Made by a program: the position numbers and the translations under genes. Positions 1 through 6,726 of a stretch of 10,436 bases of DNA are shown in pieces. The notes beneath the pieces were generated by a model. The model searched no databases. It had not been told where the DNA came from and saw nothing but the letters and a program-made list of their open reading frames with translations. The stretch is from positions 1-10,436 of the forward strand of contig CABQLM010000066.1 of assembly GCA_902465105.1 (NCBI GenBank), given 5' to 3'. Each line of letters starts with the position of its first letter. Positions within the stretch are counted from its first letter, which is position 1. The DNA is from an uncultured Collinsella sp. Lineage in GTDB: Bacteria > Actinomycetota > Coriobacteriia > Coriobacteriales > Coriobacteriaceae.

Positions 1-196
1 TCGCACGGAGAGCACATTAAGTGCTCTCCGGCTCGTGCGGAACTCGCGATCGACCTTATATATTTGCCCTCCCCGGGGCTCCCGCACAACGGGACCTCAG
101 TTGGGTTCTATCCCGGTTGCAGTTGCTTCGCTCCTGCACCACTTGGCTGGTGCAGCGGTTTGGCGTTGGATCGGTTCTTTCTGATATATGCTGGTT
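1..196 (+). promoter_or_regulatory. Structured 5' leader, candidate riboswitch aptamer
   Basis: No credible gene lies here, but the RNA could fold strongly. Visible stems: CGCAC 2-6 with GTGCG 35-39 enclosing GGAGAGCAC 7-15 with GTGCTCTCC 21-29 (loop ATTAA); CCCG 81-84 with CGGG 90-93, or alternatively AACGGGA 88-94 with TCCCGGTT 111-118 (one bulged G); and CTGCACCA 134-141 with TGGTGCAG 148-155 (loop CTTGGC). The mutually exclusive pairings around 81-118 could be switching elements. The leader runs directly into an intrinsic terminator (197-228) placed before the methyltransferase ribosome binding site, which is the layout of a transcription-attenuating cis-regulator. I looked for cobalamin, TPP and T-box signatures and found none, so the class is open. 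The element may begin upstream of the window, and its promoter is not seen. Confidence 0.5.
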
Positions 197-228
197 GCGG
201 CTCTTCTTTTGGGAGGAGTCGCTTTTTT
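197..228 (+). terminator. Intrinsic terminator / attenuator before the methyltransferase gene
   Basis: GCGGCTCTTC (197-206) pairs with GAGGAGTCGC (213-222) over ten base pairs, two of them G-U, with loop TTTTGG, followed at once by six T (223-228). The AGGAGG ribosome binding site is at 235-240, so a transcript reaching the gene must pass this terminator. It could instead end an unseen upstream gene, but its closeness to the start favours attenuation. Confidence 0.8.
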
Positions 229-247
229 GTTGCTAGGAGGTTGGCCC

Positions 248-1135
248 GTGGTTGATGGGGATGCTCGCTCTGAGCTTCTTTCTGCTGATTGGAATCAGGA
301 ATGGATGCGCCTGCAAGCTGGGCGGCGGCGGGCTGATGATTCTTTTGAGTGGGATAAGCGGGCTCGGCATTTTCGGCCGCTGGAGACTGCCCCCTATGCC
401 CAGGATTTTATGAAATTGCTGGCGTTAAAGCCTGGTGAGTCGGTCTTGGATATGGGGTGTGGGGCTGGGTCGATTGCTATTCCGCTTGCGCAAGACGGGC
501 ATCCCGTGATTGCTGCTGACTTCTCCCCCGCCATGCTGGGCACCCTCGATGCTGGTATCGAGTATTACGGACTCGAGGAGCTCATTACACCACTTGAGCT
601 TGCTTGGGATGATGATTGGGATCTAGTTGGGCCGGTTACCAAGGCGGTAGATGTTGCCTTTGCCAGTCGGTCGGTTACGACGACCAATCTAAAAGGCGCA
701 CTTGCCAAGCTCGACCGCACAGCTCGCCGGCGTTGTGCTGTCACGATGGTCGCCAACTCCAGCCCGCGCTATGACCTGCACGTGATGAACGCCATCGGCG
801 CCTCGGTTACCTGCAGTAATGGCTTTGTGTATGCCTTTAACATTCTCATTCAGATGGGTGCCCTGCCGCAGGTTTCGTACTTTGAATCGCCTCGTCGCGA
901 TACCTTCGATAGCCTCGAGGCAGGCGTGACGGACTTCTCCCGCATGCTCGAACATGGCAACGAGGATAAAATCGACCGTCTGCGCGACTACATCGCCCAG
1001 CACATGATCGAGAATCCCCATGCCGGCGAGCCAGGGTCCAAGGGCGTGCCGCAGGGGCGCTATATGCTCGACCATATCCGTAAGGTCCGCTGGGCCTTTA
1101 TTGCCTGGGCGCCAGTTTCTGCGCCCCGCCCGTAG
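248..1135 (+). CDS. Class I SAM-dependent methyltransferase
   Basis: A cytoplasmic methyltransferase of 295 residues. The SAM-binding motif I, VLDMGCGAG, is at residues 66-74, and the acidic post-I segment AADFSPAML is near 89-97; both fit the class I Rossmann fold. The substrate is not recognisable. A conserved-looking stretch DVAFASRSVTTTNL replaces the usual motif II area. The start is GTG 248, seven bases after a perfect AGGAGG (235-240). An in-frame ATG at 188 would add 20 hydrophobic residues that look like a membrane anchor, but that DNA is the terminator hairpin and the ribosome binding site, so I reject it. A GC-rich hairpin (1107-1126) sits in the last codons without a T-run. The attenuator-like leader suggests control by a small molecule or cofactor; this is inference. 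Confidence 0.85.
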   Translation: MVDGDARSELLSADWNQEWMRLQAGRRRADDSFEWDKRARHFRPLETAPYAQDFMKLLALKPGESVLDMGCGAGSIAIPLAQDGHPVIAADFSPAMLGTLDAGIEYYGLEELITPLELAWDDDWDLVGPVTKAVDVAFASRSVTTTNLKGALAKLDRTARRRCAVTMVANSSPRYDLHVMNAIGASVTCSNGFVYAFNILIQMGALPQVSYFESPRRDTFDSLEAGVTDFSRMLEHGNEDKIDRLRDYIAQHMIENPHAGEPGSKGVPQGRYMLDHIRKVRWAFIAWAPVSAPRP

Positions 1136-1293
1136 CCCATCTATGGCACGTATCGTTCACTCGCCCGGCATCCGCATTCTTTGCGAACTGGGCAAACGCG
1201 CTCCACACCGCGCCGTTCCTGCGCTATCGTGGGACAGCTCACGTAGATTAAGGCCCCATCGCGGGGCGCCCCATACATAGAAAGCGAGAACCC

Positions 1294-1593
1294 ATGGCAC
1301 TGACAGGAGCCCAGGTCAAGCAGCTTCGCAGCATGGCCCATCACCTCAACCCCGCCATCATCATCGGCAAGTCCGATATCAACGAGGGCACCGTCGAGCA
1401 GACGGTCGCCTATCTGGAGAAGCATGAGCTCGTTAAGTGCTCTGTGCTGGACGGCTCCAGCCTTTCTGCCCGCGAGGCCGCCGAGGAGCTCGCCGAGCGC
1501 TGCCACGCCGAGGTCGTCCAGGTCATCGGCCGCAAGTTCTCGCTGTATCGCGAGTCCTCGCGCAAGGATATCGAGAAGATCAAACTCGTCTAA
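1294..1593 (+). CDS. yhbY: YhbY-family RNA-binding protein (CRM domain)
   Basis: A protein of 99 residues, full length for the family (E. coli YhbY is about 97). It consists of one CRS1/YhbY (CRM) domain: N-terminal LTGAQVKQLRSMAHHLNP, then the family-typical IIIGKSDINEGTV, a helix, and the C-terminal VVQVIGRKFSLYRES strand region. Family members bind pre-50S ribosomal particles and are thought to help ribosome assembly. The start at ATG 1294 is set by the family alignment; the ribosome binding site is weak (GAAAGCGAG about 1280-1288). It lies 158 bases after the methyltransferase on the same strand, with no terminator seen between them, so co-transcription is possible. Its own terminator follows 25 bases after the stop. 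Confidence 0.95.
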   Translation: MALTGAQVKQLRSMAHHLNPAIIIGKSDINEGTVEQTVAYLEKHELVKCSVLDGSSLSAREAAEELAERCHAEVVQVIGRKFSLYRESSRKDIEKIKLV

Positions 1594-1618
1594 TAAGCCT
1601 TGCAGCCATATTCATAGG

Positions 1619-1645
1619 GCGCCCGAATTACTCGGGCGCTTTTTT
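1619..1645 (+). terminator. Intrinsic terminator of yhbY
   Basis: GCGCCCGA (1619-1626) pairs perfectly with TCGGGCGC (1632-1639) around loop ATTAC, followed by six T (1640-1645). There is no T-run in the other direction, so it serves the + strand only. Its T-run overlaps the stop codon of the convergent regulator gene (1644-1646). Confidence 0.93.
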
Positions 1646-4643
1646 ATCGCTCTACAATCGCGCGTTTGAGTCTGCTTTCGACCAAGCGCTCGTACAGTCG
1701 TCGGGTCTCAGGTTCGGGGATTCCTTCAACTTGTTCCTTAAGCTGGTGAATATGGCCATGATATAGCTCGACAATGTCGCGACGTCGTCCCGCTGCGCTA
1801 TAAACCCGCATGGCGCAGCGCACCATATCTTCTCGCATCGTCCCTTGTCGAAGGCCCGCCTCTGCCAACCACACCGCTGACTGCAAGTCATTTTCCTCGA
1901 GCGCTGCATTTGCCCCCTTAACGATGCAGTCGATAAATTTTGACTGCAAAATCCGCTGCATACGCAGGAAAAACGCTGGATTGCAACCATCGGGAACAAA
2001 CAACGGACCGGTATAGAGTTGCTCAACTTTTAGGCACAGTTCAATCAGATGAGGACCACATGCGCCTTCGCGCTTTGCCAAAACCTCTCGCGTTATGAGA
2101 TCAAACACTCTCACATCGGTTTTTACGTAATTAGGATTGAGCCCAATGCAGTCATTTTGAATCACCACGCATGATTTGCCGTCAGGCGTCGGCCCCAAAG
2201 CCGATCGCAGGCGCGAGACGGTCGAATACAGATTATTGCGGGCGCTTTTGAACTCGGCATGAGGCCACAGTTCCATGGCTATGGTTTCGCGTTCGACCGG
2301 CACATCAAGCCCCAACGCGAGCCGTTCTGCGAGCGTTGCCGCCTTTTTGCGACGCCACATCTTATCCGTAATGGGAAAGCCGTCGCGCTCGGCGCTAAAC
2401 ATACCGAACACTCGCATCTCGACGTGCTCGACCGTCTCGGTTGCCTCGATTTCACCAGCCTGGAAGAGCCTGGCACTTTCCGCCTCAAGATCCTCCTTGA
2501 GCGAATATCGCGCCATCTCGCGAACTGGAAGTTTCTTTCGTATCCTTGCTCCTGCTTCCCCCAAACAGTGCATTGCCAGACGCGCAAACAATCGATACGA
2601 AGGATTCAGAATCCCCGCACGATTCATGGACATCCATGCTGCAAGGTCGCTATCACGACCCGCAGCAGCCAGATGAAGCGCCACAACCCACGCCTCCGCC
2701 CCACCGACTTGCGTTTGGCCCAAATCGAGCAGTTCCGCGTCTTCTCGCACCGACAACATCGATGTGTTGCGCAAATATGACGTACGTTCCAGCAACAGGG
2801 CGTTATTCTGCATATATTCGGCAATTTCACTCGAAAGCCTCATCACCTGAACCGCACGAAATTTTGCGTTAACCGGACGCCCTTCGGCCAACGATTGCCA
2901 TCCTTCCAACAATAATCCGAACAATTGAATCTGATTATCGCGAACTCGTACGGCATATCGATCCAAATCGCTAAACGCCGTTTCGTCTACAACAGGCAGA
3001 CCGGCTACCAGGCGTCGAGCAGCCAGGACCATCCGAGTCCAAATTGCCAGCGCTTGCAAGCCGTGCGATTCCAACACTGCCACTGCAGCAGTCATAGCGT
3101 CATCGCGTCCATCAATCTCTGAAAAGGAGCCGTCAAAAATCTCCAGGAGCATTCGGTCCATCTTCACAAAGGTGCCGGCGACATCAATCTCGCAATCGTA
3201 TGCCTTGCGTGCCTCAACCGCCGCAATGACCTCCCCGCCGTCTGCATGCTCGGTCAAACGACGCTTTATTTCAATATGGGCGGACAGCATGTCGAGTGCA
3301 TCGTTATGCACTGCATGCTCGGAAAAGACAACTGTTGTGGGAAGCCCCAGACCATTTCCACCGTAACAAGCAATCGTGAGAGCTTGTGCCACCTCCCAGG
3401 CAAGCGGATCCAATTCGCACGCCGCACGTTCACCATCTCGCTCGATGACCGATGCCATGTATCTGGCAAGTTTTATATTCGACACGCTCACCGCTGCCAT
3501 ATATACACCGAGCGCCTCGGCCGCCGTTGGCTCCCGACGCTGTTGATCATCAGTAGTTTTTTCTAGTGCCGCGCGGCAAATATCTCCACCGTGACCGGTA
3601 AGGACAAGATCGACCCCATATTGAGCGGCAAGCTCGAGCACCACGCCGCGGTCTAGAAAGGCATCCGCTAAATCCATCGCGGGATCGCACCGGCCGGCTT
3701 TTATCAGTATGCGCGCTGCCCGCTGAACAAGATCGGGACGAAGGCCCGCAATCAGTTTTCGCATCCTCAGGCGTGCATTTTCCTCCATGCCCAGGCATGT
3801 AAAGGTTCGATCGGTCGGGTCCACTCCAAAGAGCGGATAGTCACGAACAAGATATGACTGATCAATCATCGACAGCCTTACACCACAGGCTTCGAGCTCG
3901 GCAATAGTGCCCTCGCCCATCAACAGCATCAGACATGCAACGTTAAACAACGTATTACTCTCGAGCGAAGCTAGATCGGCAAGTGCGGCGCCACATACAT
4001 TCACAATTTCGTTTTCGAGCAGTCGACTCGTGTCGTCTTGACCATACAACCCCACCTGTAATGCCGATACTAGCTCGGGTACGCCTTGCGTTAAGTGATA
4101 GAAGTCGAGTGAAGTGCTGATCGAAAAAGCCTCCGCCCAGGATGAATACTCGTAAGCATGAACTTTGAGCATCTGAGCGTTAACCTTTACCGAATCGCCT
4201 AGCCCATGAATGAGTAGGCGATTTGACGGACGGCACGTCACGAGAACACCTATGCCTGATGTGCGCAGACCGCGCATCTTGTCAATAAGCTCTTCAGTCT
4301 CATCTCTATTGAAATTTGGAACGTTATCAATTGCAATGAGTGAACGCGGCTTATCCTTCAGCTCTTCTGCAACCACTTCGAGCTGAACAAACACTTCTCG
4401 ACCAATGGCATGATCGGCTTCGATAATGCGTACCGATCCCCTCGTCTGGTCACTTTTGACTTCTTGAGCGTATTGAAGTAACACCGACGTCTTTCCAAAT
4501 CCATCAGGCGCATATATGAGCACAATTCCAGCCTTGCGCCCTTTAGCAATCAGCTCGTTCATCAAACGGTCGCGTCGCACAATATAGCCCCTGCCTGACG
4601 GCATGAACCCAAGGTCGCCCGTATTATCCAAATCGCTTAACAT
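1644..4643 (-). CDS. MalT-like STAND ATPase with C-terminal SARP/BTAD DNA-binding domain, transcription regulator
   Basis: A very large regulator of 999 residues. The N-terminal NTPase module has a MalT-type Walker A, APDGFGKT (45-52), a Walker B-like LIAIDN (102-107) and a sensor-like VLVTCRPS (133-140). Residues about 320-740 look helical without a clear signature and are the likely ligand-sensing part. Residues about 740-845 form an OmpR/SARP-type winged helix (ELWP near 792, recognition helix SARNNLYSTVSRLRSALG about 801-818), and about 845-990 is a bacterial transcriptional activation domain. Family knowledge: such STAND proteins are switched by ATP plus inducer and activate transcription. 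The start is ATG 4643 because AGAGGAG precedes it by five bases; an in-frame extension of 37 residues to 4754 has no such site. The gene stands alone and is convergent with yhbY. The target is unknown; neighbouring amino-sugar genes and its own promoter are candidates. Confidence 0.88.
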   Translation of the reverse strand: MLSDLDNTGDLGFMPSGRGYIVRRDRLMNELIAKGRKAGIVLIYAPDGFGKTSVLLQYAQEVKSDQTRGSVRIIEADHAIGREVFVQLEVVAEELKDKPRSLIAIDNVPNFNRDETEELIDKMRGLRTSGIGVLVTCRPSNRLLIHGLGDSVKVNAQMLKVHAYEYSSWAEAFSISTSLDFYHLTQGVPELVSALQVGLYGQDDTSRLLENEIVNVCGAALADLASLESNTLFNVACLMLLMGEGTIAELEACGVRLSMIDQSYLVRDYPLFGVDPTDRTFTCLGMEENARLRMRKLIAGLRPDLVQRAARILIKAGRCDPAMDLADAFLDRGVVLELAAQYGVDLVLTGHGGDICRAALEKTTDDQQRREPTAAEALGVYMAAVSVSNIKLARYMASVIERDGERAACELDPLAWEVAQALTIACYGGNGLGLPTTVVFSEHAVHNDALDMLSAHIEIKRRLTEHADGGEVIAAVEARKAYDCEIDVAGTFVKMDRMLLEIFDGSFSEIDGRDDAMTAAVAVLESHGLQALAIWTRMVLAARRLVAGLPVVDETAFSDLDRYAVRVRDNQIQLFGLLLEGWQSLAEGRPVNAKFRAVQVMRLSSEIAEYMQNNALLLERTSYLRNTSMLSVREDAELLDLGQTQVGGAEAWVVALHLAAAGRDSDLAAWMSMNRAGILNPSYRLFARLAMHCLGEAGARIRKKLPVREMARYSLKEDLEAESARLFQAGEIEATETVEHVEMRVFGMFSAERDGFPITDKMWRRKKAATLAERLALGLDVPVERETIAMELWPHAEFKSARNNLYSTVSRLRSALGPTPDGKSCVVIQNDCIGLNPNYVKTDVRVFDLITREVLAKREGACGPHLIELCLKVEQLYTGPLFVPDGCNPAFFLRMQRILQSKFIDCIVKGANAALEENDLQSAVWLAEAGLRQGTMREDMVRCAMRVYSAAGRRRDIVELYHGHIHQLKEQVEGIPEPETRRLYERLVESRLKRAIVER

Positions 4644-4978
4644 GCCCGCTCCTCTTCTCGACCACAAGGACACCGTAACCGCAAGACAATGCAGGCCGTC
4701 CGATAAACAGCGCGGAACAAAGATATAGATTGTCTTTTGGCATGTATACGGCAAGCTTTTGTACAGCGGGCACCGCTCGTTGCTCTTCGTTCGACAAACC
4801 GGTATTTAAGCAGGTCAATCGGCTTGCCAGTATGTCCCATCCGTTCGCAAGTGTAGCGCAACGCCAAGACCATATTTTGGTTATGCAACTCGCCAACTTA
4901 ATGCTACCGTTGGCAATTATTTAATAGCAATTTTAGATTGAATCTGGTATAGCCAAATCATCGTATTCGCGACGCTTT

Positions 4979-5010
4979 TGGCAAGCTTATGGCAAGTCAT
5001 CGCTATTAAT
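4979..5010 (+). promoter_or_regulatory. SARP-like direct repeat with adjacent -10-like box
   Basis: Two identical heptamers, TGGCAAG at 4979-4985 and 4990-4996, are separated by CTTA, giving an 11-base period. Seven to eight bases after the second lies TATTAAT (5004-5010), a -10-like box. Known SARP activators bind heptamer direct repeats of 11-base period about 8 bases from the -10 box, so the geometry fits. A weaker pair with the same period, TGGCATG/CGGCAAG, is at 4738-4755. The implied transcript would run on the + strand toward the 3' end of nagB, where no sense gene exists. The link to the neighbouring SARP-type regulator is inference. Confidence 0.4.
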
Positions 5011-5092
5011 GCCCATATGGCAAACCGTCAAGAATTGCATATTCTCAATCTCAATTGATGGACACGCCATCATCCATTTATTCAACCTTGGC

Positions 5093-5127
5093 AAAATAAA
5101 AGGGCCCCTGCATTCACAGGAGCCCTT
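5093..5127 (-). terminator. Intrinsic terminator of nagB
   Basis: On the - strand AAGGGCTCCTG (5127-5117) pairs with CAGGGGCCCTT (5110-5100), eleven base pairs with one G-U, loop TGAATG, followed by TTATTTT-like sequence (5099-5093). It begins 30 bases after the nagB stop codon. The + strand has no T-run after the hairpin. Confidence 0.92.
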
Positions 5128-5157
5128 GACAAGCTCAATAGATTTGCTTGATATACC

Positions 5158-5886
5158 CTACTCGCAGAGCGAAAGCGCAGCCTCGTCGGCGACAACAACA
5201 CAGTTGGTATGCAGCTGCAGAATCGAAGCCGGGCACTCGGGCGTAACCGGACCATAGCACATGTCGTGTACAGCCTGAGCCTTAGCCTCGCCGTTGGCGA
5301 CGACCAGAATCATGCGGGCGTACATGATGGTCTGGGTGCCCATGGTGTAAGCCTGACGGGGAACGTCGTCAATGCTATCAAACAGGCGGCTGTTGGCTTG
5401 GATGGTGCTCTCGGTCAGATCAACGCAATGCGTACCCTTGGAGAAGTGATCGGCGGGCTCGTTAAAGCCAATGTGGCCGTTGTTGCCAATGCCGAGAAGC
5501 TGCAAATCGGGATAACCAGCAGCGGCGACGACCTCGTCGTACTCGGAGCAAGCGGCGGCGGCATCGGGGTTGGAGCCATCGGGCACATGCGTCTTGTTCA
5601 AATCGATGTTGATGTGATCGAAGAAGTTCTCGCGCATGAAGTAGTGATAGCTCTGAGGATCGTCGTGCGAAAGGCCGCGATACTCGTCCAGGTTATAGGT
5701 GCTGACCTCGGAAAAATCGATGTCGCCCTTCTTGTACCAATCGGCAAGCTGCTTGTAGGCGCCAATCGGGGTAGAACCGGTGGCAAGACCCAGCACGCAA
5801 TCGGGCTTAAGGATAACCTGCGCCGAGATGATATTAGCGGCCTTGCGGCTCATATCCTCATAGTCTTTGGCTTTAATAATCTTCAT
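5158..5886 (-). CDS. nagB: Glucosamine-6-phosphate deaminase
   Basis: Converts glucosamine-6-phosphate to fructose-6-phosphate and ammonia, feeding amino sugars into glycolysis; cytoplasmic. The protein has 242 residues, normal for the short Gram-positive type. Motifs: phosphate loop LATGSTP (34-40), YNLDEYRGL (64-72) with catalytic Asp67, GIGNNGHIGFNEP (132-144) with His138 and Glu143, and CPASILQLH near the C-terminus. Asn occurs where E. coli NagB has Asp141; as far as I recall this is usual in Gram-positive NagB proteins and not a defect. The start is ATG 5886 with AAAGGA a few bases upstream; the open frame extends to 5964, but that part is GC-rich leader. It is followed by its own terminator. 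It opposes GlmM, which draws on the same substrate pool for cell wall synthesis. Confidence 0.96.
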   Translation of the reverse strand: MKIIKAKDYEDMSRKAANIISAQVILKPDCVLGLATGSTPIGAYKQLADWYKKGDIDFSEVSTYNLDEYRGLSHDDPQSYHYFMRENFFDHINIDLNKTHVPDGSNPDAAAACSEYDEVVAAAGYPDLQLLGIGNNGHIGFNEPADHFSKGTHCVDLTESTIQANSRLFDSIDDVPRQAYTMGTQTIMYARMILVVANGEAKAQAVHDMCYGPVTPECPASILQLHTNCVVVADEAALSLCE

Positions 5887-6157
5887 TACGCATCCTTTCT
5901 CGTGAAAGAGAGGCAAGTCTCCCCATGCAAGCACTTGCCCGCGGCCCGCGTCGGCCGCAACCAACGTGTGCGGCCACCAGGGCGAGGTCGCGTAATGTTT
6001 ATGTTTCGTGTCAAACCGCGTCGAGGCCCCTGCCCGTCCACGGCGACCCGAGGCCTCTTAGCCCCGGACATAGTAATCTTGCCACGGAGGGCGCCCTCTT
6101 TCAAGGGCGCCCTCCGTAAACGTGATTGAATTGTAGATTTTAAGCCCCAAGGAGCGC
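5887..6157 (-). promoter_or_regulatory. GC-rich hairpin-bearing leader upstream of nagB
   Basis: No gene seen. Reading toward nagB (- strand) it contains a perfect 14-bp hairpin (6117-6084), possible pairing of GAGGCC/GGCCTC (about 6057-6022), a TTGACA (6014-6009) that looks like a -35 box but lacks a good -10 at the right distance, a hairpin GGCCGCA/TGCGGCC (5975-5953, nine-base loop), the palindrome GCAAGTGCTTGC (5939-5928), and a small hairpin CTTTC/GAAAG (5908-5895) that overlaps the Shine-Dalgarno of nagB. The last could limit translation initiation. Together they suggest nagB is controlled at RNA level or from a promoter in this stretch; no known riboswitch class was recognised. Confidence 0.4.
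6084..6117. repeat. Perfect 14-bp inverted repeat between the EIIA gene and nagB
   Basis: ACGGAGGGCGCCCT (6084-6097) and AGGGCGCCCTCCGT (6104-6117) pair perfectly around loop CTTTCA. The core GGGCGCCC is itself a palindrome. There is no T-run on either strand, so it is not a standard intrinsic terminator; it may slow polymerase, protect the 3' end of the upstream transcript or serve as a DNA site. It lies about 40 bases after the EIIA stop. Confidence 0.7.
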
Positions 6158-6655
6158 TTATCGTTCGCGGGCGACGATAAGCTGATCCATCTCATCGACA
6201 TGCCCGCCAACAGAGCCCTTGATGCTTGAGAACTCTACCGAGTTGCACACCAGAATGGGCACCGTCACATCGTAACCCTCGGCTTCGATCGACTCACGAT
6301 CAAACTCGATAAGCACATCACCCTTGTGCACGATATCGCCCACCTGAGCATGAACGGAAAAATGCTTGCCCTCGAGCCTGACGGTGTCGAGTCCCACGTG
6401 AATAAGCACATCCAGGCCATCGACCGTACTGAGGGCCACAGCATGCCCCGTCGGGAAGATAGCCTCAACTTTTGCGTCAGCAGGAGCAACCACGCGCGCA
6501 CCAGTAGGCCGAATGGCCACTCCTTGGCCCAGAAGGCCAGTGGCAAACGTTTGGTCGTTTACCTCGGAAAGCGGAATGACATCGCCCGAGATGGGAGCAT
6601 CCAGCGTAAGGACTCGACCACGCATACCAAAAGACCTTAGGACTTTAGTGAACAT
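6158..6655 (-). CDS. crr: Stand-alone PTS glucose-type EIIA component
   Basis: A single-domain EIIA of the Glc family (165 residues, like E. coli Crr at 169). It passes phosphate from HPr to an EIIB during sugar uptake, in the cytoplasm. Key residues: His71 in PTGHAVAL, and the phosphorylated His86 in LDVLIHVGLDTV; the flanking VVAPADAKVEAIF and VGDIVHKGDVLIEFD are family hallmarks. The start is ATG 6655, preceded by AAGGGGGAG; an upstream in-frame TTG (6676) is less likely. It lies 72 bases downstream of glmM on the same strand with no clear terminator between, so partial co-transcription is plausible. No EIIBC partner is in the window, so its sugar cannot be told; nearby nagB and glmM hint at glucose, glucosamine or N-acetylglucosamine. 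The symbol follows the family, not proven function. Confidence 0.93.
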   Translation of the reverse strand: MFTKVLRSFGMRGRVLTLDAPISGDVIPLSEVNDQTFATGLLGQGVAIRPTGARVVAPADAKVEAIFPTGHAVALSTVDGLDVLIHVGLDTVRLEGKHFSVHAQVGDIVHKGDVLIEFDRESIEAEGYDVTVPILVCNSVEFSSIKGSVGGHVDEMDQLIVARER

Positions 6656-6726
6656 GCTCCCCCTTGGACATACCAATAATCAAATACAGTCTTACTAGTT
6701 TACCACTTGGCACTGGTTTTTGACCA

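Larger units (their letters stand above)
4644..5157. promoter_or_regulatory. 514-base non-coding gap with clustered TGGCAA motifs
   Basis: No convincing gene is present; this lies between the regulator start and the nagB stop, both on the - strand. It is more AT-rich than its surroundings, above all at 4911-4940. TGGCAA occurs exactly on the + strand at 4911, 4979, 4990, 5018 and 5089 and on the - strand at 4824-4829. Near matches are TGGCATG 4738 and CGGCAAG 4749. A perfect inverted repeat GCCAAC/GTTGGC is at 4892-4897 and 4909-4914. Chance would give well under one TGGCAA in this length. The region must hold the regulator promoter; on the - strand TAAAAT near 4930-4935 is a possible -10, with a poor -35. 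The gap looks like an operator region for the adjacent regulator. Confidence 0.5.

Noticed and set aside
1020..1280. Possible small gene between the methyltransferase and yhbY
   Set aside because: The frame mostly overlaps the methyltransferase; the rest (from ATG 1144) has no ribosome binding site or recognisable content.
4644..4754. N-terminal extension of the regulator by 37 residues
   Set aside because: ATG 4643 has AGAGGAG at ideal distance, and the added residues look like translated leader.
4624..4896. Small frames on the - strand ahead of the regulator starting at TTG
   Set aside because: No ribosome binding site, no recognisable domain, and they overlap the regulator start.
5551..5595. 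Asn in place of the E. coli Asp141 in the NagB active-site loop
   Set aside because: To my knowledge this is common in Gram-positive NagB; the other catalytic residues are intact, so it is not a sign of inactivation.
5209..6129. Open frame of 306 codons on the + strand
   Set aside because: It mirrors nagB and its GC-rich leader; NagB is fully recognisable on the other strand.
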